Shown: positions 1 through 8,994 of the stretch, one piece after another | How positions within the stretch are numbered: position 1 is the stretch's first letter | Layout: each line of letters starts with the position of its first letter | DNA from: JBPYFK01 sp051984675 | GTDB lineage: Bacteria; Actinomycetota; Actinomycetes; Mycobacteriales; Pseudonocardiaceae | Direction: 5' to 3' | DNA: 25,654 bases | Assembly (NCBI GenBank): GCA_051984675.1 | Contig: JBPYFK010000066.1 | Location: 1-25,654 of the forward strand | Position numbers and translations under genes: made by a program | Notes under the pieces: model-generated | The model's input: the letters and a program-made list of their open reading frames with translations, nothing else | What the model was told of the DNA's origin: nothing | The model's database searches: none

Positions 1-112
1 GGTCGAGTTGGGCGTGGGAGCCCTCCTCGTCGGTCTCCTGGCCGAAGGTCATGGTGCCCAGCGCGAACGTGGACACCGCGCATCCACTGTGTCCCAGGGT
101 GCGGTACTGCAA
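1..112 (-). CDS. Aldo/keto reductase, N-terminal part cut by the window edge
   Basis: On the minus strand a TTG start at 112 opens a frame that stays open to the left edge, giving 37 residues. It begins MQYRTLGHSG and contains ALGTMTFGQETDE. This is the first beta strand and the cofactor-pocket loop typical of NADPH-dependent aldo/keto reductases, which reduce aldehydes and ketones in the cytoplasm. A GAGGAG ribosome site lies about 7 bases before the TTG, which decides the start. The gene begins 87 bases after the sugar ATPase stop on the same strand, so it may be the last gene of the alpha-glucoside operon. The substrate cannot be judged from this piece. Only the missing C-terminus would show the catalytic Tyr/Lys/His set. 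Confidence 0.8.
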   Translation of the reverse strand, partial: MQYRTLGHSGCAVSTFALGTMTFGQETDEEGSHAQLD

Positions 113-199
113 CAGCTCTCTCCTCAAAAAAAGGGGGATGTGTCCGGTCAGCGGGTAGTGAACGCCGCATGCAGCGGGAGTCAGGCAGACACGATCCGG

Positions 200-1303
<1,104 letters not shown>

Positions 1304-1339
1304 CGGGTCAACACCCCTTTCTCCGGGCGGATGTGGCGG

Positions 1340-3016
1340 TCACAGTGCGAGCCAGACGGCGGTGTCGGTCGGGAGGTGGTCGCCGTCGAGCGGGCCGCTG
1401 GCCAGCAGGACGTGGTCGTACTCCGGCAGGTAGTACGGCTGGTCGGAGAGGTTGACGACGCAGGCGAAGCCCGGCGTGCGGCTGAAAGACAGGACGCCGT
1501 CGCCGGAGTCGTTCCAGACCAGGTCGCCGTCGCCGAGGGCGGGGTGCTCGCGGCGAATCCGCAGGGCTGCTCGGTACAGCCGCAGCATCGAGTCGGGGTC
1601 GGCGTCCTGCGCCTCGGCGGTGAGGTCCTTCCACGCCTCCGGTTGCGGCAACCAGGGCTCGGCCCGGCTGCCGGCGGGGCTGAAGCCGAACGGCGGCTTC
1701 TCCCCGGACCACGGCAACGGGACCCGGCAACCGTCCCGACCGCGTTCGGTGTACCCGGAGCGCTCCCACGTCGGGTCCTGCAGCAGCTCTTCGGGCAGAT
1801 CCTCGACTTCCGGCAGGCCCAACTCTTCGCCCTGGTAGATGTAGGCGCCGCCGGGCAGAGACAGCATGAGCAGCGCGGCGGCCCGCGCTCGGCGGGTTCC
1901 GAGTGCCAGATCGGGTGTTCCCTGCGGGATGTAGTGCTGGCCGGGAACCCACTCCTGGGCGGGCCGGCCGTAGCGGCTGGGGTGCCGGGGGACGTCGTGA
2001 TTGGACAGCACCCACGTCGCCGGGGCTCCCACCGCGTTGAGCGTGGAGGTCGTGGTGTCGATGACCTCCCGCAGGCGTCGAGCGTCCCAGGGGGCCTGGA
2101 GGAAGTCGAAGTTGAACGCGGTGTGCAACCCGTCCGGGCGCACGTAGTTGGCCAGCCGCTGCGGGGTGTCCGCCCATGCTTCGGCGACGAACTTGCGGTC
2201 ACCTGGGTACTCGTCGGCGATCTGCCGCCAGCGCCGGTAGATTTCCTGCACATTGTCGCGATCCCAGTGGGGATGCTGACCTTCTGGGTACACGTATCCC
2301 GAACCCTGCGGCGCCACCGTGTCGGGAAGGTCGGCGTCCTTGGTCAGTCCGTGGGCCACGTCGATGCGGAACCCGTCGATCCCCCGGTCGAACCAGAACC
2401 GCAGGACGGACTCGAACTCGGTACGCACCTCGGGATGCGCCCAGTTCAGATCCGGCTGCTGGGGTGCGAACAGGTGCAGATACCACTCACCGCGGCTTCC
2501 GTCCGGTTCGGTGATCCGGGTCCAGGCCGGACCGCCGAAGCAGGATTGCCAGTTGTTCGGCGGTTCGTCGCCGTGGGCGCCACGGCCGGGCCGGAAGAGG
2601 TAACGCTCGCGCTCCGCGCTGCCGGGCCCGGCGGCCAGCGCTGCCTGGAACCACCGGTGCTGATCCGAGGTGTGGTTGGGTACCAGGTCGGGGATGACCC
2701 GGATGCCGTGGTCGTGGGCCGCGGCGATGAGTTGCTCGGCTTCGGCCAACGTGCCGAACATCGGCTCGATGTCCCGGTAATCCGCGACGTCGTACCCGGC
2801 ATCAGCCTGCGGCGAGGGATACCAGGGGTTGATCCAGATCGCATCCACCCCCAAGTCCCGCAGATACGGCAAGCGAGAACGGATCCCCGCGATATCCCCC
2901 ATCCCGTCGCCGTTACCGTCGGCGAAACTGCGGATGTAGACCTGGTAGATCACGGCATCCCGCCACCACGGGGTCGCCTCCGGCCGCGACGAGTCGATCA
3001 CGTCCCTGACCTGCAT
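1340..3016 (-). CDS. GH13 alpha-glucosidase (oligo-1,6-glucosidase/AglA-like)
   Basis: This 558-residue retaining glycoside hydrolase has no signal peptide, so it should hydrolyse imported alpha-glucosides in the cytoplasm. The GH13 conserved regions are all visible. The N-terminal segment PWWRDAVIYQVYIRSF lies at 16-31, region I (DLVPNHTS) at 110-117, and region II GFRID with nucleophile Asp219. Region III VAEAW carries acid/base Glu279, and region IV LSNHD carries Asp341. Length matches oligo-1,6-glucosidase, trehalose-6-phosphate hydrolase and AglA subfamilies. The exact sugar (maltose, isomaltose, sucrose or trehalose) cannot be fixed from sequence alone. The ATG at 3016 has a GAGGAG site about 11 bases upstream. 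The gene lies between the MalG-type permease and the ATPase, the same position as aglA in rhizobial agl operons. Confidence 0.93.
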   Translation of the reverse strand: MQVRDVIDSSRPEATPWWRDAVIYQVYIRSFADGNGDGMGDIAGIRSRLPYLRDLGVDAIWINPWYPSPQADAGYDVADYRDIEPMFGTLAEAEQLIAAAHDHGIRVIPDLVPNHTSDQHRWFQAALAAGPGSAERERYLFRPGRGAHGDEPPNNWQSCFGGPAWTRITEPDGSRGEWYLHLFAPQQPDLNWAHPEVRTEFESVLRFWFDRGIDGFRIDVAHGLTKDADLPDTVAPQGSGYVYPEGQHPHWDRDNVQEIYRRWRQIADEYPGDRKFVAEAWADTPQRLANYVRPDGLHTAFNFDFLQAPWDARRLREVIDTTTSTLNAVGAPATWVLSNHDVPRHPSRYGRPAQEWVPGQHYIPQGTPDLALGTRRARAAALLMLSLPGGAYIYQGEELGLPEVEDLPEELLQDPTWERSGYTERGRDGCRVPLPWSGEKPPFGFSPAGSRAEPWLPQPEAWKDLTAEAQDADPDSMLRLYRAALRIRREHPALGDGDLVWNDSGDGVLSFSRTPGFACVVNLSDQPYYLPEYDHVLLASGPLDGDHLPTDTAVWLAL

Positions 3017-3059
3017 GGTTTTGTCTTCTCCTCGAAGAAATGCGTAAACGGGAATCGGG

Positions 3060-3920
3060 TTACTTCACACCGCCGGAGGTGAGTCCGGCGATGATGCGGC
3101 GTTGGAAGATCAGGACGCCGATGACCAGCGGGATGGTGACGATCACGCCCGCGGCCATCTGGGTGCCGAAAGGCTGCTGGTACTGAGTAGCGCCGGTGAA
3201 TTTCGAGATCGCGACCGTGACGGTCTGCATCTCCTTCTCGTTCACCATGGACAGCGCGATGATGAACTCGTTCCAGGCCATGATGAACGTCAGGATCGCC
3301 GTGGTGAACACGCCCGGAGCAGCCAGCGGAAGGATCACCTTCCGAAACGCCTGGGCCGGCGTGCACCCGTCGACCATCGCGGCCTGCTCCAGCTCGTACG
3401 GCATCTGCTTGAAGAACATCGTCAGGTTCCACACTGCCAACGGCAGCGCGAACGACAGACTGGGAAAGATCATCGCCTGGTACGTGTTGATCCAGCCGAT
3501 GGTGGTGAACAGCTTCAGCAGCGGCACGATCAGCGAGATGCCGGGGAACATGCTGGTCGCGATAATCAACGCGAGAATCACGTTCTTCCCGCGAAAATCC
3601 AGCCGTGCCAAGGCGTAGGCCGTCGAGATGCCGATGATCAGGGTCAGCAGGGTGGTACAACCGGCGACGATCAAACTGTTCTCCAGCGCCCACTGGAACC
3701 CGACATCCGGTTTGAACACCGCCAGGAAGTTGTCCACCGACCAGATCCGCGGGATCGGGAACAGGTCGTACTGGTCCGACGGGCGCCGAAACGCCGTAGT
3801 GACCATCCAGTAGAACGGCGCTAGGCAGTACAGCACGATCAACGCGATGCCCACATTCGGCAGCCATCGCCTCCAGGTCGCTTCCTGGGCGTTCCGGCGA
3901 GTTGCCACGCCTTCGGTCAT
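3060..3920 (-). CDS. Carbohydrate ABC transporter permease, MalG type
   Basis: This 286-residue inner-membrane permease has about six hydrophobic segments, the first at roughly 22-42. The cytoplasmic coupling motif EQAAMVDG is at 178-185 and is followed by a conserved LPLAAPG, as in MalG-type subunits. With the MalF-type partner it would form the alpha-glucoside channel. The open frame extends upstream of 3920. The ATG at 3920 is chosen because the preceding residues are read out of frame within the partner gene and look non-native. ATG at 3918-3920 overlaps the partner's stop in a 4-base ATGA, which indicates translational coupling. It ends 43 bases before the GH13 start. Confidence 0.94.
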   Translation of the reverse strand: MTEGVATRRNAQEATWRRWLPNVGIALIVLYCLAPFYWMVTTAFRRPSDQYDLFPIPRIWSVDNFLAVFKPDVGFQWALENSLIVAGCTTLLTLIIGISTAYALARLDFRGKNVILALIIATSMFPGISLIVPLLKLFTTIGWINTYQAMIFPSLSFALPLAVWNLTMFFKQMPYELEQAAMVDGCTPAQAFRKVILPLAAPGVFTTAILTFIMAWNEFIIALSMVNEKEMQTVTVAISKFTGATQYQQPFGTQMAAGVIVTIPLVIGVLIFQRRIIAGLTSGGVK

Positions 3921-4957
3921 GCTGGCACCGCCTTTCTGGGCTTCGACCACGCCTTTTTCCTGCTCACATGAGATCGTGCTTCGCCGAGCACATCGGCGCC
4001 AAGGAGCTTGACGAACACGAACGCGATCACCGCGATGTAGAGGAAAATGATCGTGGCGTAGGCGGCGGCGGGGCCGTAGCGGACGTTGGTGGCCTCCTGG
4101 AACGCCAGCATCGACAGGGTCTCCACCGAGGACTTCTGCTGGCCGATGAGGATGTAGGGCAGGTCGAACATGCGCAGCGCGTCGAGCATCCGGAACAGCA
4201 CCGCCACCAGCAACGCCGGCTTGACCAGCGGCAGGGTGATGCTCACGAACCGACGCCACGGACCAGCACCGTCCACTTGGGCCGCTTCATACAGTTCCTG
4301 GGGAATGATCTGCAGCCCGGCCAGCGTCAGCAGACCGACGAACGGCGCGGTCTTCCACACTTCCGCGATGATCACCGCGATCTGGGCCTGGGAACCGTCC
4401 GCGCTCCAGAGCACCTGCTTGCCGAGAAGCGCGTTCGCCACGCCGTTGGAGTCGAAGATCCACCGCCACAGCAGCGCCGACACCGCCGTCGGGATCGCCC
4501 AGGGCACCAACACGCTGGCGCGCACCAGACCCCGACCGCGAAACGCCTTGTGCATGATCAGGGCCATCGCCATGCCCAGCACCGTTTCCAGGGCCACTGT
4601 GGTCACGGTGAAATACGACGTGTTCCACAGCGCGTTCCAGAACCGCTGGGCGCCCTCGCCAGCGAAGATGTCCGTGTAGGTGCGCAGACCCACGAACTGG
4701 TCGCCCTGGATGACGAACCCGTTGGCATCCAGTCCCTCGCCCTGAGTGTAGAAGGACTGGCGCAGCGCCGCGATCAGCGGATAGGCCACCACCAGGCCCA
4801 GCACCAGCAGGGTCGGCGACACCAGCATCGCGGCCAGCCGGGCCGTTGCGGCAGCCCTGGCCGACCGTGTCCGCGCGCGATGCTCCGAGCGATCCGGTTT
4901 TCGCACCTGCTTTACCCGGTCCGCGGTCCGGGCCACAAGATTCGTCATCGTTGTCAT
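3917..4957 (-). CDS. Sugar ABC transporter permease, MalF type
   Basis: This 346-residue permease has a basic cytoplasmic N-terminus of about 40 residues and then membrane segments beginning near 42-64. The EAA loop (EAAQVDGAGPW) is at about 224-234, followed by LPLVKPAL, the region that docks on the ATPase. It would pair with the MalG-type subunit encoded directly after it. The ATG at 4957 has AGGGA 5 bases upstream. A second in-frame ATG at 4948 is a possible alternative. A 67-base gap separates it from the binding-protein stop, and most of that gap is filled by a long hairpin (4980-5015). The large periplasmic insert of E. coli MalF is absent, as is usual for the shorter Gram-positive relatives. 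Confidence 0.94.
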   Translation of the reverse strand: MTTMTNLVARTADRVKQVRKPDRSEHRARTRSARAAATARLAAMLVSPTLLVLGLVVAYPLIAALRQSFYTQGEGLDANGFVIQGDQFVGLRTYTDIFAGEGAQRFWNALWNTSYFTVTTVALETVLGMAMALIMHKAFRGRGLVRASVLVPWAIPTAVSALLWRWIFDSNGVANALLGKQVLWSADGSQAQIAVIIAEVWKTAPFVGLLTLAGLQIIPQELYEAAQVDGAGPWRRFVSITLPLVKPALLVAVLFRMLDALRMFDLPYILIGQQKSSVETLSMLAFQEATNVRYGPAAAYATIIFLYIAVIAFVFVKLLGADVLGEARSHVSRKKAWSKPRKAVPA

Positions 4958-4979
4958 CCCGTTCCCTGGGGACGCCGGT

Positions 4980-5015
4980 GGGCGGGCGCCGGTGCAGGGG
5001 CATCGGCGCCCGCCC
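4980..5015 (-). promoter_or_regulatory. Intercistronic stem-loop between binding-protein and permease genes
   Basis: Bases 4980-4995 pair with 5000-5015 around the 4-base loop at 4996-4999. Fifteen of 16 pairs are Watson-Crick in the transcript, and one is a C-A mismatch. There is no U-tract, so this is not a classic terminator. In malE-malF and similar operons such hairpins protect the binding-protein message from 3' decay and raise its amount over the permeases. That role is inferred here from position. Confidence 0.75.
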
Positions 5016-5024
5016 CCGAGAACC

Positions 5025-6320
5025 TCATCGTTTCGTCAGTTCCTGAAGGCGGGCCTGCAGGTCCGCCAGCGCCTGCTGTGAGGTCTTCGTCCCGGTCAAC
5101 GCCGCGTACACGTTGTCCTCGATCGCTTGCGTCACCTCGCCGTAGTGCACGACCTTCGGGCGCGGCTGCGCACCGAGAATCGACTGCTTCAGCGTCGGAA
5201 GGAACGGGAACTTGCTCTGCTCGGCGGGATCGTCGTACACGCTGGTCAAGGTCGGGGCGAGAGTGGCCTGTTCCAGGTTCTCCCGCTGCTGCTGCTCACC
5301 GGTGAGGAACTTGATGAAGTCCACCGCGGTGCCCTTGTTCTTCGCGAACTTCGAAATCGCCAGGCTGTGCCCACCCAGGCTCGACACACCGGGACCCGCC
5401 AGACCCGGGATCGGCGCGACCGCGGTCTTGCCAGCCGCCTGCGAGGAACCGTCCGACTTTTGCGCGTCCGCCCATCCACTCGACCAGTTGCGAGCAAAGA
5501 TCACCTTCCCGCCGTCGAAGGCATTCTCTGTCTGCGTCTCCTTGTAGGTGATGGCATCCCGCGGAATCATGCCCGAGCGGAACCCGTCGACCAGGGAGTC
5601 CAGACCGGCCTTCGCCTGCGGGGTATTGACGTTGGGGGTGCCGCCCTTGTCGGTGATCACACCACCGGCACCGTTCACCGCCTCGGCAAAGTTAACCGTT
5701 AACCCTTCGTACTTCTCGAACTGGCCGGTGTAACACGACATGCCCGCAGCCTCGGGCAACGCCTGCACTTTCTGGCAATCCTGCTGAATTTCCGCCCACG
5801 TCTTCGGTGCCTGCGTTACGCCCGCCTTGTCCAGAAGGTCCTTGCGGTAGTACAGCAGCGCCCCATCCGAGGTCCACGGCACGCCGTACACGTTGCCCCG
5901 GTACGTGACGGTATCCAAGGTGGGTGGTAGGAACCTCGACGTGTCGAGCTGGTCCTTGGGCAGCTGGCTGGTCCACTGGTTCGCGGCGAATTCCTGATTC
6001 CAGACGTTGTCCAACTCCAGCACGGTGAAGGCATCCGACTTCGTCTGCGCGTTCTGGATCATCTGCTGCCGCTGGGAGTCGGCATCCTCGGGTAACTCGA
6101 CAAACCGCACCGGCTCCTGAGGATGACTGGCATTCCATTGATCGACGAGCTTTTGCGTGACCCCGGAGGCATCCGACTTGCCCCCCACCAACGTGATCGG
6201 GCCGTGCCCGTCCAGCTTGTCCGGGCCACTCGAACTGGGTTGCTGGCCACCGCCGCAGGCCGCCACGAGGGCACCCGCTGCGAAGAGAATCGATACAGCT
6301 CTGACACGTCTATATCTCAT
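5025..6320 (-). CDS. Sugar ABC transporter substrate-binding lipoprotein
   Basis: This 431-residue extracellular binding protein is the first gene of the operon. Its N-terminus is a lipoprotein signal: arginine-rich start, hydrophobic core and lipobox VAAC with the lipidated Cys at residue 22, followed by GGG. The mature part has the features of solute-binding family 1 proteins (MalE-like), such as the VYGVPWTSDG and YYRKDLLDKAG stretches that form one lobe and hinge of the sugar site. It delivers alpha-glucosides to the MalF/MalG pair. The open frame runs on to 6461, but ATG 6320 is chosen because the signal peptide starts there and AAGGAAGAG lies about 6 bases upstream. The 5' leader contains a 7-bp hairpin at 6354-6373. 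Confidence 0.94.
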   Translation of the reverse strand: MRYRRVRAVSILFAAGALVAACGGGQQPSSSGPDKLDGHGPITLVGGKSDASGVTQKLVDQWNASHPQEPVRFVELPEDADSQRQQMIQNAQTKSDAFTVLELDNVWNQEFAANQWTSQLPKDQLDTSRFLPPTLDTVTYRGNVYGVPWTSDGALLYYRKDLLDKAGVTQAPKTWAEIQQDCQKVQALPEAAGMSCYTGQFEKYEGLTVNFAEAVNGAGGVITDKGGTPNVNTPQAKAGLDSLVDGFRSGMIPRDAITYKETQTENAFDGGKVIFARNWSSGWADAQKSDGSSQAAGKTAVAPIPGLAGPGVSSLGGHSLAISKFAKNKGTAVDFIKFLTGEQQQRENLEQATLAPTLTSVYDDPAEQSKFPFLPTLKQSILGAQPRPKVVHYGEVTQAIEDNVYAALTGTKTSQQALADLQARLQELTKR

Positions 6321-6812
6321 GTCGCTCTTCCTTAGATACGACTGGGACCTTAAGGCCACGCATTCACGTGGCCCGGAGAATGAGTTGGTGGATTGTCTTA
6401 CGAAAGAATGCGGATTCCTAGCGCTTCGTCGGGTGGCCCCGATTTCGAAGCGACACATCAATGATCTTGAGTTGGCTCAATCGTCATCGGGCGCGGACGT
6501 TTGCGATCATGTCAGGTTCGCAACGCCTCCTCCGCAGGCGGAACGCGACGGGCCACCGCTGCACCCGGTTGCCCAGCGGTTCCGACCTCATCCGTTTCTT
6601 CGGACTAAATTGAAGTGCGTCGCAACATAAAGGGGTGACCGTCACCACGTCAAGAGGATGCGCCGCGGCCGAGATGAGAACACCGCCGAGCTACGGTAGG
6701 AGCCCCCGACGGGCGCTAGGACGCTGACCAGCGATGCGCGGCCGCATTGACCGGTAGGACCAGCCAGAGTTAAGGTGCCTCTTTATTTAGATTAAGCGAA
6801 AGGGAGACGCGG
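6321..6812. promoter_or_regulatory. Divergent control region between agl-type operon and ROK gene
   Basis: No gene is seen in these 492 bases. Dyads visible here are a perfect 7-bp stem with 6-base loop (6354-6360 with 6367-6373), the palindrome CCTTAAGG (6348-6355), CGCTTCG/CGAAGCG arms 17 bases apart (6422-6428 and 6446-6452), and TTGAG-4-CTCAA (6467-6480). The stretch just before the ROK start (6768-6800) is AT-rich and carries TTAAGG, also found in the palindrome near the other gene. These are candidate operators for the ROK protein. I could not fix the -35/-10 boxes. Confidence 0.5.
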
Positions 6813-8027
6813 GTGGCGTCGCAGTCGGCCGACCTCCATCGAGCGGCCATCCTCGCACTGGTCGGGAGGTCCGGCTCCATCAGTCGAACCGACATCGCCC
6901 AGCGGCTGGAGCTCAGCCCCGCGACGGTGACACAGTTGACGAGGGACCTCATCGGACACGGCATTCTCGAAGAGTTGGCCTCCGCTCCCTCCCAGGGCGG
7001 GCGACCCGCCCAACTTCTCGGGCTCGTGGGCGCGACCCGGCACGCACTCGGCGTCAAGGTCACACCCGACCACCTGGCCATCGCCGAGGTGGACCTCGAC
7101 GGCACCGTACGGGGCATTGCTGTCCACGACTTCGATTCCACCGCCGTCGACGCGTTGGGCCACCTCACAGACATCCTGGGCGCGATGATCAACGGCCTTC
7201 CCGGAGATCCCGGATCGCTGCTGGGTGTCGGGCTGGGCGTGCCTGGCGGCGTTAATGACCAGGCGGAGGGCGTGGTCAACGCCGACCTCCTGGGGTGGCG
7301 CGATCTGCCGCTGGGCCGACGCTTGCGCCAAAGCCTTGGCCTACCCGTCCTAGTCGACAACGACGTCAACGCTTTAGCGGTCGCCGAACGCCTCCACGGT
7401 CGAGGCCAGCACCACCGCGACTTCGTCATCGTCACCATCGGCGTCGGCGTCGGCGCGGGCATCGTCGCCAACGGGACCGTCTACCGGGGCGCCCACGGCG
7501 ATGCCGGGGAACTCGGCCACATCCCCGTGGACCCGAACGGACCGGTGTGCGTATGCGGCAACCAGGGCTGCCTGGAAGCAATCATCGGTGATCGTGCGCT
7601 CGTCGCCGCCGCGCGGAGCGACGGCATTCTCACCGCCGATCAGGACATCGCCGATCTGCGTTCCACCGCGGACGAGGGCAACGAGGCCGCACAGGCACTG
7701 TTCCACAACGCCGGGGAAATCCTCGGCCGCGCTGTCGCCGGCCTGGTCAACCTGAGCGACCCGGAGATGGTCGTCATCTTCGGAGAGGGCGCGAGCGTCT
7801 GGCAGCACTGGCGACCGGGCTTCGAACCCACACTCCGCGCCCACCTCCCCCCACGCCGCAAGCACATCCCCGTCGAAATCGACAGCTGGGACGACCAAGC
7901 CTGGACCCAAGGCGCCGCCGCCCTGATCCTCGGCACCCCGTTCGACACGACCGGCACGACCGGTGAGCAAGGCCGCCTCGTCCGCGCCCGTCTGACCACC
8001 CACAGGGCCTCCGCGGGATCCACATGA
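6813..8027 (+). CDS. ROK family transcriptional regulator (NagC/XylR-like)
   Basis: This 404-residue protein is a sugar-responsive regulator. Residues 8-60 form a winged helix-turn-helix (SRTDIAQRLELSPATVTQLT at 24-43). The rest is a ROK/sugar-kinase fold: LGVGLGVPGGV near 137-147, VDNDVNALA at 181-189, and the ROK zinc site built by His236 in GELGH and Cys246, Cys248, Cys253 in CVCGNQGCLE. In this family the kinase-like domain senses sugar and controls DNA binding. Divergence from the alpha-glucoside operon suggests it controls that operon and itself. Equivalent agl operons commonly use a LacI-type repressor, so the ROK protein is a substitute here. GTG 6813 is preceded by AGGGAG at 6 bases. 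The stop overlaps a possible small downstream ATG (ATGA). Confidence 0.93.
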   Translation: MASQSADLHRAAILALVGRSGSISRTDIAQRLELSPATVTQLTRDLIGHGILEELASAPSQGGRPAQLLGLVGATRHALGVKVTPDHLAIAEVDLDGTVRGIAVHDFDSTAVDALGHLTDILGAMINGLPGDPGSLLGVGLGVPGGVNDQAEGVVNADLLGWRDLPLGRRLRQSLGLPVLVDNDVNALAVAERLHGRGQHHRDFVIVTIGVGVGAGIVANGTVYRGAHGDAGELGHIPVDPNGPVCVCGNQGCLEAIIGDRALVAAARSDGILTADQDIADLRSTADEGNEAAQALFHNAGEILGRAVAGLVNLSDPEMVVIFGEGASVWQHWRPGFEPTLRAHLPPRRKHIPVEIDSWDDQAWTQGAAALILGTPFDTTGTTGEQGRLVRARLTTHRASAGST

Positions 8028-8242
8028 GCCTGCTCATTGCCGGCGAGAACCTCGTCAGTCTCCCGCACAGCGCCCCCGTCCCCGTCCCGCAACGCTTCCT
8101 CTGGGCGGTCAGCCCAAGTGCCGCCCTGGCGCGGCTGGAGCAGCACACCTCGCGGCTCAAAGCCGATGTCCTCAAGAACGGTGAATCACCCGGTCCGGCG
8201 GGAAAGCGCCGTTGCACTGATCCACAAAGGACACTGAATTGA
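8024..8242 (+). CDS. Possible small protein coupled to the ROK gene
   Basis: A 72-codon frame begins with an ATG that overlaps the ROK stop by ATGA, the usual signature of translational coupling. The product has a hydrophobic start (MSLLIAGENLVSLP) and a short amphipathic stretch (ALARLEQHTSRLKADVLK). I recognise no family. It precedes the GH13 stub, so it may itself be the remains of a longer gene. It has no independent ribosome site, and the overlap could be chance. Confidence 0.3.
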   Translation: MSLLIAGENLVSLPHSAPVPVPQRFLWAVSPSAALARLEQHTSRLKADVLKNGESPGPAGKRRCTDPQRTLN

Positions 8243-8270
8243 ACGCTCCACACCGCACCGAGGAGGACAT

Positions 8271-8367
8271 GTGACGCAGGAAAGCTCCACTCACAGCGGC
8301 ACCCCGGTCGGACCTGCCGTGGTGGCGGGATGCGGTGATCTACCAGGTCTACGTCCGCCGCTTCGAT
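8271..8367 (+). pseudogene. N-terminal stub of a second GH13 alpha-glucosidase
   Basis: A strong AGGAGG lies 4 bases before GTG 8271, and translation starts MTQESSTHSGTPV. After one extra base near 8306-8312 the frame shifts, and the next frame reads LPWWRDAVIYQVYVRRFD (to 8367). This is the invariant N-terminal block of GH13 glucosidases and is nearly identical to residues 16-31 of the intact enzyme in this window. Similarity then stops abruptly and a TGA follows near 8477. What remains is the ribosome site and about 32 codons of a gene that once followed the ROK regulator. Confidence 0.85.
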
Positions 8368-8560
8368 GCAGTTGGATGCGGTTCAGCCCAAGTGAATCCT
8401 CCCAATTTCCTGACTCCCAAATCTCGCGATCCCATCGTCCGGTTCGGCGACAGGGCTCGAACCAGTCAGCGCTACTGAGCCGCGGTGAGGCTGAGCTGCC
8501 TTGCCGGTTAGCATCAGGTCCGAAAGCGGAGCTTGGGGTCGCGAGCTCCTTACAACACAC

Positions 8561-8581
8561 AAAAAGTCTGTTAGATCAGAC
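8561..8581 (-). terminator. Small rho-independent terminator-like hairpin (minus strand)
   Basis: Read on the minus strand, GTCTG and CAGAC arms (5 bp, 6-base loop) are followed directly by five T residues. It could stop transcripts coming leftward from the acyl-CoA synthetase, about 400 bases beyond that gene's stop. The stem is short, so strength is uncertain. Confidence 0.4.
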
Positions 8582-8617
8582 CTCTGGAAGCACTCCCGTC
8601 AGAAGCTGCGGGATCGG

Positions 8618-8994
8618 TTGCTGATGCAGGTCATGGTGCAGGGCGCCTGGGGTGTCATCCCGGCGCACCTCACCGAGATCTCCCCGGATGCCATCCGCGG
8701 CTTCTACCCGGGCGTGACCGCCCCATCTGGGCAATGCTCGCCGCGCTCAACCTGTCGGTGCGGACGGCGCTGGCCGCGCACGGCGGCTACTCCTCCGCCT
8801 CGACCTGGACCATGGTGCCCGTACTGGCCGCGATGATCGTGATGACGCTGGTCAGTACGGAGGCCAAGGGCATCGAGTTCGGCACTACCGGGACGGCCAC
8901 GGGGCTTGCTGCTACGCCACAGTCCTCGCCGGCCGACGGCGGCATCCGCGCGGACACTCGGCGCCGACGCCGGCGTGCTGTCACTGGCGGGTGA
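8618..8994 (+). pseudogene. C-terminal remnant of an MFS transporter, frameshifted
   Basis: From 8618 one frame reads LLMQVMVQGAWGVIPAHL and continues through SPDAIRGFYPGVT. Near 8725-8735 the frame changes, and the second frame reads MLAALNLSVRTALAAHGGYS, then a hydrophobic segment and EAKGIEFGT before stopping at 8994. Together these are the last two membrane helices and tail of an MFS proton symporter of the sialate/lactate/aromatic-acid type. The first ten or so helices are missing. The remnant overlaps the convergent acyl-CoA synthetase by 14 bases. The 250 bases before it (8368-8617) hold no recognisable gene. Confidence 0.78.

Noticed and set aside
3902..5305. Plus-strand frame of 467 codons
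   Set aside because: It is antisense to the MalF-type permease and binding-protein genes, and His/Arg/Gln-rich as expected for a shadow.
8425..8480. tRNA-like T-arm on the minus strand (GGTTCGAGCCCTGTCGCC)
   Set aside because: The stem has a T-T mismatch, and no acceptor, anticodon or D stems can be built around it. It may be a degraded attachment site, but it cannot be supported.
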